A stretch of 64,000 bases of DNA from the NCBI RefSeq assembly GCF_008831285.2, contig NC_045143.1, forward strand, positions 3,915,503 through 3,979,502, given 5' to 3'. The DNA comes from Nymphaea colorata (Eukaryota > Streptophyta > Magnoliopsida > Nymphaeales > Nymphaeaceae). The position numbers and the translations under genes were made by a program. Below, piece after piece: positions 1-11,012 of this stretch (the stretch's first letter is position 1; every line of letters starts with the position of its first letter). The notes below the pieces were generated by a model. That model made no database searches. It was not told the origin of the DNA and saw only the letters and a program-made list of their open reading frames with translations.

Positions 1-110
1 AGTTACTACTTTAAAAAACTGGCCTGTCTAAGCGTGGCTGCAATGAGTCTAGCCAACTGGGCTTCAACTCGAACTCCGACTTGTTTAAGAGTCAAGCTCA
101 AGTTTAAACC

Positions 111-275
111 GCTACAACATTTGTGGCGATTGCCGATGGTCAAAATCACCGGTAAAATATGGTTTTAACCGTTGGCATAGAATTTACCGACGGTTTACCT
201 ACCGTCTGGAAAATTATAGACGGGACTCCGTTCCTGACATTGAAAATCGTCGGTAGATCGTTGTAGTATTCCCAA
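111..275. mobile_element. degenerate CACTA-like MITE (tentative)
   Basis: The left end reads CGCTACAACATTTGTGG, close to the CACTACAA-type ends of plant CACTA elements. The right end near 268-275 carries GTTGTAGT, the inverse. The interior and the next 170 bp repeat palindromic ACCGTCGG/CCGACGGT motifs, as CACTA subterminal regions often do. No clear 3-bp target duplication was seen and both ends are diverged, so this is a weak call. Confidence 0.3.
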
Positions 276-1689
276 CGCTTCCAAGTCTTTGCATAAACAA
301 AAATTTCCCAACAGTTTGGAACGTTGGGTTCGATGTTTATCCCAACGGATTACAACATTGGGATTTACACTATACCTTGACGACGCTAAACGCCGGCAAT
401 TGTTGGCATATATGGACGGTTAAAACCGTCGGGATATATATATATTTAGGTTTGCTTGAGAATAATGGCCCTTTGGAGATAATGATTATTGCTTGAAGGT
501 TCTGATCCCGGCTGCTTGTAAATTTTGGATCTTATGCCTTCCATGATCCAGATCAGGTTTCAGATGTTCAGGTCCAAGTCTGAGTTTGGTGTCCAAACCG
601 AAGAAGGAAGTACCAGATTAGGTGGGATCTGGTAAAAGTCGATCCAAACATATATTAGACCATGGATTGGTGGGTAAAAATCAACTTCTAGTTTGTAGTT
701 TCACCTAATTTGATAAATTGGTCTATGGTTATTGGATTAGAACTAGTGAATGTTGAACCCAAACTCGATCTGTCGACATCCATATTGACTTCAAACAAAA
801 GGCTGCCTGTGTTTTAAAGATAACCCTTTTGGCCTTTTCCCCTTTCGAATCAATCACAAAAAAGAAGGAAGGAGAAAAGAGACTAATGATCAATGACACT
901 TTGTTCTTTTCAATTGTGCTTCGTAGTTGGTATCAGCTGACATACTTAGGAAAAAAAATCTCTTTCATGTTTCCTTTTCTTCTTGACTTATGTGAAAGGA
1001 AGCAAGATTCTTCATGAACTCTTAAGAGCAACATGGTTCTTGATGAGCGGCTGCGCAGATTTTGAGAGGCAAAGGAGAACTCGTATACCAATTTCTTTTT
1101 TACTTCTAATCTGAATCTGGCTACGATTAAGTCTGAATCCAGATGCGATTATGTAGATCCAGGTTGAGATTCAAAACTTTCCGGCCGAATTCATGGATAT
1201 TAAAATTCTACAACAACTAAATGTTTGAAGTTACTTACTTTCTCTGTTGAAATCTGAGACTAATTAGTAACCATTGTCAAGTTATGAGTTGCACCATACT
1301 AAAGGCGTGCACAAGTGCAAGTGTTGATCATTGTAAATATGATACATGAAATCATGGATTTTGTATGCTGACCACCCAAATAAGTGTGCTTATGAACATA
1401 TCCAAATTCAAATGCAATTAATATATGAACATCCGATCAATTGGATTTGGTAAGGGATACATTCAATTCAAATCCAATCAGTTGGTATCTCTATAGTTGG
1501 TTCAAGCAAGACTTTGATCTTGAGGAAGGCCAGGAGCTCACTATTTGAACTGGGTTTATCAGGATAAGGTGGATCTGCCAGGTCCCATTTTTCCTAACTT
1601 AAACTTGAACGAGCCTGGCCTAGCTCGAGCTTTTCTCACTTTTCTTTTCTCCTTCAATGACAAAGGCAACTACAAATTTTTGGAACTGC
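276..1689. other. intergenic, no gene seen
   Basis: AT-rich sequence without a supportable coding region. The first 170 bp continue the ACCGTCGG-type palindromic motifs. The short open frame at 829-1017 has no recognisable protein signature. Confidence 0.5.
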
Positions 1690-1905
1690 TGAACTGTGTT
1701 GGGGATAGGAGCGGAGCTAAGGTAGGGGCCGCATAGGCAGTGACCCTACCTTAATTTTTTTGAAAGAAATTTACATGTAAATTTTAGAAAATTTCACTTG
1801 TTTTATATAAAAATTTTAAAAAAATGATATTTCGGCCTTAGTCAAAGTTTAAAAACTTTAATTCGGCCCTTCTCATGAGAATTTTCTGGCTCCGCTCTTA
1901 GTTGG
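1690..1905. repeat. dispersed 'GGAGCGGAGCTA' repeat
   Basis: The block opens with GGAGCGGAGCTAAGG and closes with TGGCTCCGCTCTTA, so its ends are imperfect inverted copies of each other. The interior is AT-rich and contains short TTTACAT.TAAATTTTA runs. Related sequence occurs at about 4478-4620, 9655-9830, 43985-44260 and 59633-59815. This looks like a dispersed non-autonomous element; its class is not determined. Confidence 0.45.
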
Positions 1906-2981
1906 ACACATTCAAGAATTCAATGAGATGGTTAGTTAGATTCTAACCTTGCAAAAAGGGCCACCGTATACGGCAGTTTGCACAGTCATGCACAAGATGT
2001 AGCGGATCTTTCGTCTCATTCTTATCATTGATCAATTCTAGTAGAATTCAGATATCTCTAGTTGAAGACATTCACAGATTTCCATGTCCAAAAGACACTC
2101 ATATATATAACAAAACAAACTTTTGAAGATGTTAATGTGAAAACGAAGAAACATTCCATCGAACCTCTTTAAAAGCCCAGGATTTCACTTAAGAAGCAGA
2201 AACATATTTCAAAATATTTGAATTCAGTTCCGGTTCCATCAAAATGGGCCGTATATTTTTGTGTCCATTGCGTGGATACCGGAATCACACTTCCGGAAAA
2301 CCCGTCCCACCACTTATTGAATGGACAGTTTTCTCATTAAGGATTCTTGTCAGGGAACTAAATCACATGCGCCTGTTTCCGCCTCTAAAGCTAGTCAAAT
2401 TGGGCCGGCCGAAGCCTAGCATAAGACGGCGGTTGTCCATTTCAAACAGGACACTGAGCCGTGATTCTTGATTTTTGGCTCTTAGATGAAATAGAAGAAA
2501 TAAGACAAGTTTGGCATTAGAGCACATCCAGTGAGACTACGATCAAGCAAATACAAGGGAAGCTGATTATTATTATTATTTTTGAGTTAAATTTATTCAG
2601 AAAAAAGTGCAGAAGTAGACTTCAGTTTGTTCAAAGTGTATATACCACGTACACCAAGTGACCATCGGCAATAATAGAAAAAATGCATACATCTTTGATA
2701 TTATTAGAAATACACGCAAGTTCGTTTCATAGTCAACTGAACAAATTTATAAGATTATTAGAAGAAATGTACCTAACTTAGTTAACACAATTAGGGTGGA
2801 GGGCTTGGCTCTCAACCGGGCAGTATGATGAAATACTTCTCTTACTCATTCAGAAAAGAGAAAAATTCCACTATCGTTCGAGTGAGAACAGATGAAGCCT
2901 CCAATGCACATCATATAGTTCCACACCATTTGCATAAAGGCAGTTTGACACTCATGCGGTTCGAACTAATGACTGGGTGCC
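1906..2981. other. intergenic, no gene seen
   Basis: No homology-bearing frame was seen. The 75-codon frame at 2244-2471 resembles no family I know. Confidence 0.5.
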
Positions 2982-3067
2982 TATCAACCACTATTTTCTA
3001 GCCGTGTATAATATTTCTTCTCCATATCAACCACTATTATCTAGCCGTGTATAATATTTCTTCTCCA
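2982..3067. repeat. 43-bp tandem duplication
   Basis: Two adjacent copies (2982-3024 and 3025-3067) begin TATCAACCACTATT and end TATTTCTTCTCCA. They differ by about one base. This is a recent local duplication in non-coding DNA. Confidence 0.85.
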
Positions 3068-3963
3068 ATTAAGCTCAAACTCATTTCTTATTTCAGGTTT
3101 TTTTTTTCTCTTGATTTAATGGCGTCCAAAGATTTTTTTGTGTTGATTTTTTAACCAGTATTATCTCGACATACTACATCAATCACTTTCATCACAAAAA
3201 GTATAGAAATGCTTAGCACCAAAACTTTATGAAAAGCTGTATTCTCTTTTCATTCCCCTCCACTTGCAATAATTAATTAATTTGTATGTTGCCATTCGGC
3301 CTTGCTAGGTTTGAAAGAGATTATGAATATTAATTGAGAAATGCGTAAAACTTGTTGATCACAATGGCCGAGAAGCATATGGGCAGGTGTCAGCTATTGC
3401 CTACGCCAATCCCATAAAAATTCTTTATTTTCATAACGAATGTCTTTGTTTGCTTTTTTACATGCATTAATACTCTAAAAATATGAGAGCTTTTAAATTA
3501 GTGCCTTTTGGCCAAAATTTTGACTCCATCAGGATGATCAAGATTGTAATTGGTACCAAATTATCAATGATTTTTATTTTGGACTTGAATTCGCCAAGGT
3601 TTTCAGCAGGATGGGTTTTGAATCTCTTTAAAAGAAAAAAAATAAAAACTTCATTTTCTTAAAAAAAAATACAAATATAAGTTAATTTAAGGCAACTTGT
3701 TGATCGGCCATTTAGTTTATTGGATTTAATATGATAGTATTGGAATCATTAACTCAATGTCCGGACCATTTAATGATGAAAAAGTGGGGAAATGCATACT
3801 GCTAACTACACGCTTTCCTTTGAGTTGGCATTTAAGAGCATCTAAAAATGCTTAATCGGCTTACTTATCATCTATCATATCAAACTTGAAAGATGCATCG
3901 AACTAACCTATATACTTTTGCAGGGAAGTTCAATGGAGGGACAAAATTTGAGTCAAGCATGGC
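3068..3963. other. intergenic, no gene seen
   Basis: AT-rich, with homopolymer runs and many stops in all frames. Nothing recognisable. Confidence 0.5.
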
Positions 3964-3971
3964 TTCCTTAG

Positions 3972-4368
3972 TAGGGATGTCAATATATCCGATTTGAATC
4001 GGATATTCGACCGATCCGATCCAAAAAAACGGATATGGATAAAAATTTAATATCCGATTAAGAAATCGGATCGGATTCGGATTTAATAAATGACATCCGA
4101 TCGGATTCGGATATACATGAATATCGGATCAGATTCAGTTTTAGACAAATATCCTCTATCTAATACTTGAAAAATGGCAAAATCCGGTTCAAAATTTGGA
4201 TTCAGATATAAATATAAAAATCGGATTCGGATTGTAAAATCGGATTTTGGATTCGGATATGACTTTGCTTTATCCGAATTCAAATTCAAATCCGAATCCG
4301 AATATATGAATATCCGAAAAAACGGATATGGTTGAAGATGTATCCGATCCGATCCGTTGACATCCCTA
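3972..4368. mobile_element. hAT-type MITE with 8-bp target duplication
   Basis: The element starts TAGGGATGTCAA and ends TTGACATCCCTA, perfect 12-bp inverted termini. It is flanked by TTCCTTAG (3964-3971) and TTCCCTAG (4369-4376), an 8-bp target duplication with one mismatch, as expected for hAT insertions. The 397-bp interior is almost entirely degenerate GGATCGGAT/ATATCCGAT repeats in both orientations and has no transposase, so it is non-autonomous. The 104-codon minus-strand frame across it is produced by this repeat and is not a gene. Confidence 0.85.
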
Positions 4369-4477
4369 TTCCCTAGAGCACCATGGACCATGTACACAGG
4401 GTGTGACTTGTGAGGGCAAAATCATGTAGAAGTTAGGCTTCAAAGGCTTGGAATTCAACTTGTTTCTTGTTGTGTTC

Positions 4478-4620
4478 AGTAGCGGAGCTATCTGTGGGCT
4501 GGTGTAGGCCATTGCCCACGCCAACCAGCACCAGTACTTGAAAAATTTTTATTAAGAAAGGGTTGGATCTGGTTCAAACAGATGCGGTGCCCACGGCAAA
4601 CTCACATTAATGCCCCATAG
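4478..4620. repeat. dispersed 'AGTAGCGGAGCTA' repeat, partial
   Basis: The block begins AGTAGCGGAGCTATC and continues with GGCGTGGGC-like motifs and TTGAAAAATTTTTATT. The same opening and order of motifs occur at 43985. The right end is not definable. Confidence 0.4.
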
Positions 4621-6470
4621 ACGCCAAACCCACTAAGGTAAATGCAAGACCAATAAAGATTAACGAACCTAATCCGTCTGCACTCACAACTAAGCTAAAA
4701 ACTAACTAAAACTCAAGCAAATGACTAGACGAAAGGAAAGAACAGAAGAAAACTAAGAAAGAGATTGCATTTCATTTCCTTTTTTTCAATTTTCCACTGT
4801 CTACTAAATGAAAGCCTTATAAAAATAAATTCAATTTTAGGAAACAAACATGATGAACGTCCCTTCTACTTGAACACGTCAGACAAGATTTGAACCTGAA
4901 TGAGACTTGGACTTGCTATGCTGGTTAGGTGACTCAATCGAGGCACTAATTCAGGAGCCAATAGAGATCTCGGGCGACAATAATTGAAGTTCAGATCTTA
5001 ATAATATTGGATCTTATTTATACTCCAGGGATTTAAGTCTGAACCACGATCCGAGACCCAAGTCTAAACCAACCGTTTATATATATGTCACTAACATTAT
5101 GTTATTGAAACATATATTCTTATGTCATGTATTCAGAGAATTCAATACTTTTGTTCCAAGAAACATGATGCGGTTCTTCAGATTGTTCGTTTATCTAATA
5201 AGAATATAATACTCTCTTCGAACATGTGTTCCAAAAATACAATACTTTTAGTCAAACATCTTTAAGATTTTTTTTTTATTTGAAAACTTTAATCTAAGAA
5301 TTTTCTTTTCTTTTTAGACTATGAACAGATATTTCGCAAGCAGGAGAACAAAATCCTTTGAGATTAGAACCTCGAAAAGTGGAACATTTCACGTGGGGGA
5401 TAGTGATTATAATTAAAGGAGTGGCCAGTTGTTCACCTCGAAAGAAAGGTCCACCTTTAGAGATTCTTACCTTTTATTTATTTGTTTATTTTTGTTTGAA
5501 TACCTTTCATTACATATAGGGTTCTATTCTTGTTCGCTTTCTCGCTTGTTTGAAACAAAAGCTGGTGGAGCCTACTTATTTCTTTGCATGCATCATTTTT
5601 CATCGAATATTTCTAAAACTTTATGAAGATCACGTGAAAGTATGACTCGTGAACACATTCTAAAAAAAATACTTTTTCATTGTATGTTAATCTAATTTGA
5701 ATGAAGTTAAAATCCAGGATAAAAACAATTTTTTTTTTAAGTGCAAAGTCTTCTTTTGACCGGAATTGTTTTTATTCTGCTCGATGCCAGCCGTTTGCAC
5801 CAACTTGACCGATTTTTCTGGTCCACTCGAGAAACTTAATTTTCATTAATTTTCTTGAGTTTTGGATCGAAGAAACTCATCGGGGCTAGATATTCTCCAG
5901 TTGATGGATCTAAAAATTGAATGGAAATTTTTTCCTAGGCAGATGCTTGGTGAGCAATTACCTCTTGAGAAAAAGAGAGATTCCTTCCTTTGGATGTAAA
6001 CGGTTCCGATTTAGTCACGGCTCTATAGTCATTATCTAATTTGAATTGAACCTGAATTTCTTTACCTGACGTGCAGTACATTGGATCCATCAACACAAGC
6101 ATAAGTTCTAGAGCACAAGAATGAGTTTTTTGTAGTTCTATAACGTATCCAAGTTTAAAATACAAAAAAATATGCTGAAATAAATTTTAAGAGTTGGGCT
6201 TGTTAAGAACGATGTGCTCTTACACTTTCAAGATTAAAAAACAGAAAATAAGCAAGCTAATAAAGGATGTAAGGATTTACATAATCGAAAAAGAAGAAGA
6301 GGCTGTTTGATAATAACAACAAACTGTTAGTGTTATTGTTTCATAAATCAGGTTTAAAAATTAAAATATATTCATGAAGTACTGTAACATAATGTTGAAT
6401 TTTGAGTTAAGTTATTCACATTTAACTTCTATCATTCAGAAAAGACAAATGCACATGAGGTGCTAGCTCT
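4621..6470. other. intergenic, no gene seen
   Basis: No coding or RNA gene recognised. The region contains poly-A/T runs and unconvincing short frames. Confidence 0.5.
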
Positions 6471-6471
6471 C

Positions 6472-6479
6472 TTTATAAG
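6472..6479 (+). promoter_or_regulatory. TATA-like box of the EG45-like gene
   Basis: TTTATAAG lies about 215 bp upstream of the ATG at 6693. It is followed by a leader containing a (GA)n tract at 6619-6648 directly before the coding region. Position and sequence suit a plant TATA box. Inferred only. Confidence 0.4.
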
Positions 6480-6616
6480 AGTCTTCACAACACTCCAATG
6501 GCAGAGAATTATTTCGTGACCAACAATAGAGAGGTCAATGTATTTCAAGTTAGATTTTCTTTTCTTTTTTTTTACTATATTTGAGATTTATAGGAAACAT
6601 AAGAGAAAGTTATCAC

Positions 6617-6650
<34 letters not shown>

Positions 6651-6692
6651 CGGCGAAGAAACCAGAAGAGGGGAAGAAGAAGAAGAAGAGAG

Positions 6693-7192
6693 ATGTCAAA
6701 TATGGTTTGTAGAAAGGCGACGCTTCTCTTGATCATCCATCATCTCCTCGCTCTCTGTTCAGCAGACGTCGGCACTGCTGCTTCCTATGACCGCCCTTAC
6801 GTCCGTAAGCTCTCCTTCTCTCTCTCACTTTCTCTCTCTCCCCTGCTGTACATCAAGGTGACGGAGTTTTTGCATGTTTATGGGCAGCAACGGCGTGCTA
6901 CGGGTGGGACGTGTCGCAGATTCCGTCCGACAACATGTTCGCGGCGGCGAGCGAGCGGATCTGGGACAACGGTGCCGCCTGCGGCAGGACCTACCAAGTC
7001 AGGTGCCTCAGCGGCGAGGCACCCCCCAATCCTTGCAACTCCGGCGAGAACGTCAAGGTCACGGTCGTCGACCAAGCCCCTCCGGTGTCCACGCCGTCGA
7101 GCTCGGGCACCACCTTGGTCCTCACCGTCGACGCCTTCTTCGCCATCGCCGACTCCTCTGCCTCTCTCATCAACATCGAGTTCTTACAGTAA
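6693..7192 (+). CDS. EG45-like domain / plant natriuretic peptide-like protein
   Basis: Two exons, 6693-6804 and 6888-7192, with a GT-AG intron of 83 bp (donor GTAAGC), give 138 residues in frame. Residues 1-25 form a hydrophobic signal peptide (TLLLIIHHLLALCSA). The mature part is a double-psi beta-barrel of the expansin-like/EG45 type: CYGWD at the exon 2 start, IWDNGAACGRTYQVRC in the middle, VKVTVVDQAP, then FFAIADSSASLINIEF at the end. Small apoplastic proteins of this family (PNP-A-like, blight-associated p12) are reported to affect water and ion balance and stress responses; they lack the second expansin domain. The start could be Met1 or Met4 (6702). The length is usual for the family and nothing is broken. 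The exact role is not visible from sequence. Confidence 0.9.
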
Positions 7193-9015
7193 TCACACCC
7201 TTTTCTCTCTCTCTCTCTCTCTCTAGTCAACTGTTGTTGAGGGTCAAAGCTTTTAATGCACTATAAATGACCACAGAGCCAACATAATTACTAACTGGAA
7301 CATAATCTTTTAAACCTTTTTCTGTTTCTTTGTTTACATATGTTAAGCGATGGTAATCTAACCATTTTTTTTTTCATTTCACGGCTCCTAATATCTCTTT
7401 TGTGTCTTTCCCTAAGATTTCACAAGTTTACTTCAAACTTATTATGATTTAGAAGAAAAGATGTGATAATGACTATTTTAAGATTTAAACACAAGTTTCT
7501 TAACCGCTCAATGCACTACAATTCCTTGAAATTTAAAAGGTATTGCAACAACTATTGATTAATTTTTTAAAAAGGTTTTTGGGTTGAGAAATAAAATGGA
7601 CCCACATTCCAGCCTTTGTCTCTTGCATGGAAGGAATCCAAGCATCATGATCAACCCTAGTCACGATAAAACGAGAAAAAGCGAGAATACGTGCCATCAA
7701 TCATTTGTTCTCTACAAAAAGCGTGTGGAATTTACTCATCCCTTCACTTCCTTCAACTTAAAAAGAAAAAAACACTATATATTTATTGACTTCAAAAACT
7801 TAGTTGCAATGAAAGGTGGTCTGACCCTATTCTTTTTACTCATTATAATGGATGGTTTAGAGAAAAAAAAATTATCATTTAAGTATTAAATTGCACATTC
7901 TTCAACTTATTTTTCTTTTAATCATTATGATGAATCAGCCTCATACATAAACTGGATGATTTTAGATAACCATAGTCATCATTCTTTTTCTCTTAAGTGA
8001 TTTTAGAAAGCTAGAATCATCTATAAATTTATGTTTTTCTCCTTCACCATTGAACTTTGTATAGGAATTTGTTTAAAGTTGTATAATGACTTAGACGGGT
8101 TTCACGGAGCATAACGTAGCTGGTTGAACTAGAGACCGATATAAAGATAGGTCTTTAGTTTAATTCTTGTATGTGTTATATTCTTGTGTCTTAATGTAGT
8201 AGGACGTGACATCTAAGTTGAAGGATGTACCTTTGTTATCGTTGACACCGACGCACAGGAAGAATGAAGGGCTTTCAGGCCTTGTTTCAAGCAGTGGGAT
8301 GAACCTCTCGCTTACCTAAATGAGTTTCGCTCACCTAAATGAGTCTGCCCGTAAATGAATTTGAGTGATTTTAGAAAGCCAAGTTGAATTTGTTTAAAGT
8401 GGTTAGTTTAAAATTTTTCTTTTTTTTTTAAATTAATGCTCTCTTTATCCAATAAATTGAAAACAAACGCACACTCAAAAGGCACAGCTCTCTCTCTCTC
8501 TCTCTCTCTTTTGTTTATCTACACACACAAAAAACAAACATGGCCTCATCGCTCACGCTAGCTCATTCCCATTTACTAATCTTATGACGTGATGTGGTGG
8601 TGTAGGGTATGAGTCGAGATGTACAAGTTGGAAGACGGCAGGTTTTATGCGCGGAGAAACTTTTGGCCCACAGATCATTAGCCGTGGGTTTGCGGCCTCT
8701 TGTATCATATGTATTTGTATTCTCCCACCATTTCATAAGTAACAATAATGGTTTAATATTTTTCAAATGGGTTCTGATTTCCTTTTCTTTCAGCATCCTC
8801 ACTGTTCCATTTTAAAAATATATAGGCTTTCCAATCTCTCTCTCCCTGTCGTATTTAAATATTTTAAACAAAAATGATAACTATAAAAAATAAAAGAAAA
8901 AAGGCAAATGACAAAGTGAACCATAGTTCAAGCTGGGTTAGTGCTTTTATAAGTGCCATAACACATACAATATATTTATAAATGAAAAACTTGGAACCCT
9001 TAACTTTTTCTTAAA
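7193..9015. other. intergenic with short CT microsatellite
   Basis: CT tracts lie just after the EG45-like stop codon (about 7205-7225) and at about 8489-8510. Otherwise the sequence is AT-rich with no recognisable gene. Frames at 7584-7889 and 8563-8815 have no family signature. Confidence 0.5.
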
Positions 9016-9023
9016 AACCTAAT

Positions 9024-9230
9024 GTTGAAGTTCTGAGCTAATAATAGATGACAAAAATGTTTAATCTCTCTGTTCTCTCTAGTTTTCAATCAATCACCAA
9101 TTGAAAAAAAAAAACAAAAAAAAAAGGTAAAATGATTCCTTATAAGTCTAACTAATAACAAAGAGTCCAACACCTAATATATATTTTATGTTACCATTGT
9201 CAGATAGCTAAAAATAAAAATATATCATTA
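9024..9230. repeat. segment duplicated at 27938-28135
   Basis: The sequence from GAAGTTCTGAGCTAATAATA through AGATAGCTAAAAATAAAAA matches 27938-28135 in the same orientation, with small indels around the A-rich tracts. At 27.9 kb it is fused directly to a copy of sequence from 14.87 kb, so this block is part of the 9-28 kb rearranged domain. Confidence 0.75.
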
Positions 9231-9654
9231 AAAAACTGCCAGCTATTACTATTAGTAATGGTTTATGATGCAATAGCTGTTCATGATGTATTTATCAATG
9301 ATTCATAATATTTTTATTGACGAATACTTGATTTTTAGCAAACATACAGCACATCGAAGCACGTGTGTGTGAGGAAGACTTCATTTTAAAAAAGAAATGA
9401 CTTGTGTGGCTTCATTTATGACCTTGGTGGCATTTAGTTTCATTAATGGTACTAGTGTTGTCATGAATTCTATGTGGAAGACCGTGTAATATTATGTTTG
9501 TGAAGATGGAGGTCGTCCGAGGCAATAAATGACTGGGTTTTAATTTCTTTTAGTTGCATGCACTCTGTTTCGGAAACCAGTGTTCGGGGTACGTGTGGGC
9601 ATAATGTAGGCAATGTACATAAAAGGTATTTATTTTCGTATTGAAACTTCATAT

Positions 9655-9830
9655 TAGCTTTTTTTTCATTTACATATGAATGCCTCTTAAAAATTTTAAA
9701 TTATATAACTTATTTTCATATTAAAACTTCATAGCAGTATTTTTCATTTACATATAAATGCTTCTTAAAGCATTTTAAATTATATAACTAATGACCCTTG
9801 ACTAAAATTTTCTAGCTCTGCCCCTACTCT
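9655..9830. repeat. dispersed AT-rich repeat, internal duplication
   Basis: Two adjacent copies of a roughly 65-bp unit contain TTTTTCATTTACATAT.AATGC and AAATTATATAACT. They are followed by AAAATTTTCTAGCTCTGCCCC, the end motif of the 'GGAGCGGAGCTA' family. A similar unit sits at 44180-44260. Confidence 0.45.
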
Positions 9831-10819
9831 TAACTCCAGTGACGCCGTATACAATTTATCGTGATGCCTTTCCTGTTGGATGATGAGGCAGAGGCAGTCC
9901 TTGTGCCAATGTTTGAAAGAAGGGAACACATAGGACGCGGCCAAGGATTTTCATGGTTGGAACACCAAAAAGTTGTTCCTTTGTATTTGTGTTAGCAAGA
10001 CGTGTTTCGGATGCTTGTTGTTCGAACGAGCTTGGAGATTGAGTTTTTTATTTTTTTTCAAGGTGAGTAGTTGTTCTTCCACACCGTGAAAGTTGTAGCC
10101 CAACCCCTGCATTGCTCGCCTTTTGGGGTGCACAGAGCATGCTTCATAACATTTTATGATCCAAATAAATAGTGCATTGGGTGAACGACTACGATCATAG
10201 GTTTCATAACAAGGACCCCATGAACCCCACTGTGGCTGTTTTGCCTCAACCTTTTGTGTAAGTAGTAGTATATCCGACGTCATCGGTTCCAAACCCCACT
10301 GTGGCTGTTGCACTGATAGTGCTTGTAAGGTAGCCTCTAGGCCTACTTGAGTCGGTTCAGTGGTCATGGTAACTTGGCCGTCACCTTCTTCTTTGGGAAA
10401 AGTCAGGGACACGTTATTAAGGAGGCATGTCGACATTGGAGAGTGAAGAAGATTTCTCACGCGAGCCATGTTTTACAACAATATTGAAAAATTTGCCACA
10501 TTGCATTAAACAAATGAAGGTTGAAATAATTTACAGTTAAAAAAGCCAGTTTAAATGTCCGTAATAAATGTTGGTGAAATCGGCACATAAGTGTCAAATT
10601 GGCTCATTTGCAAACAATAACAAACAGGCTACTAGGGTTAGGATTTGCTCCTTTCCTCATGATCCGAGAACGAACCTCGAACTCGAACCAAACAAAATTT
10701 GGAGGGAAATAGCGGCAGCAAGAGTTATTCAGCCAGTGGCAGCATTTTGGTCATTTCACAGAGTACGAAAGTCTTTGCAAGGCAGGCACTTTAGGCAACT
10801 GATGTGAGTTGAAAAACAT

Positions 10820-10875
10820 CTTTTTTCCCTTGATGATCCACTTGAAAAAACCGCTCAAATGAATTCTTGATGATA
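10820..10875 (-). pseudogene. XS-domain gene fragment in left arm
   Basis: Read on the minus strand, this gives NSFERFFQVDHQGKK-like sequence. It matches residues about 188-202 of the XS protein encoded at 18203-19682 (NSFERSFQVDHHGKK). Only this short stretch of the XS domain is present. Confidence 0.75.
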
Positions 10876-10904
10876 ATACATGCTTCCCCAGTCATAGAGA
10901 GGAC

Positions 10905-11012
10905 TCTATAACACTGGTGATAGGTGTATAAGGGAGCATCTGCGGAAGCATGTATTATCATCAATAATTCATTTGAGTGGTTTTTTTAGGTGGATCATCA
11001 AGGGAAAAGAAA
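10905..11012 (+). pseudogene. XS-domain gene fragments in loop and right arm, scrambled
   Basis: The plus strand first encodes DRCIREHLRKH (residues 228-238 of the XS protein) and then NSFE..F.VDHQGK (residues 188-201). The parent gene has these in the opposite order about 30 residues apart. An internal stop replaces the Gln of FQVDH. This is a rearranged, non-functional copy. Confidence 0.75.

Noticed and set aside
6693-7226. 177-codon frame overlapping the EG45-like gene
   Set aside because: It reads through the intron and then in the wrong frame; the spliced model gives a clean family protein.
9951-10469. 172-codon minus-strand frame
   Set aside because: No domain recognised. It overlaps the inverted-repeat arm and contains a short repeated QPQWG motif only, likely chance.
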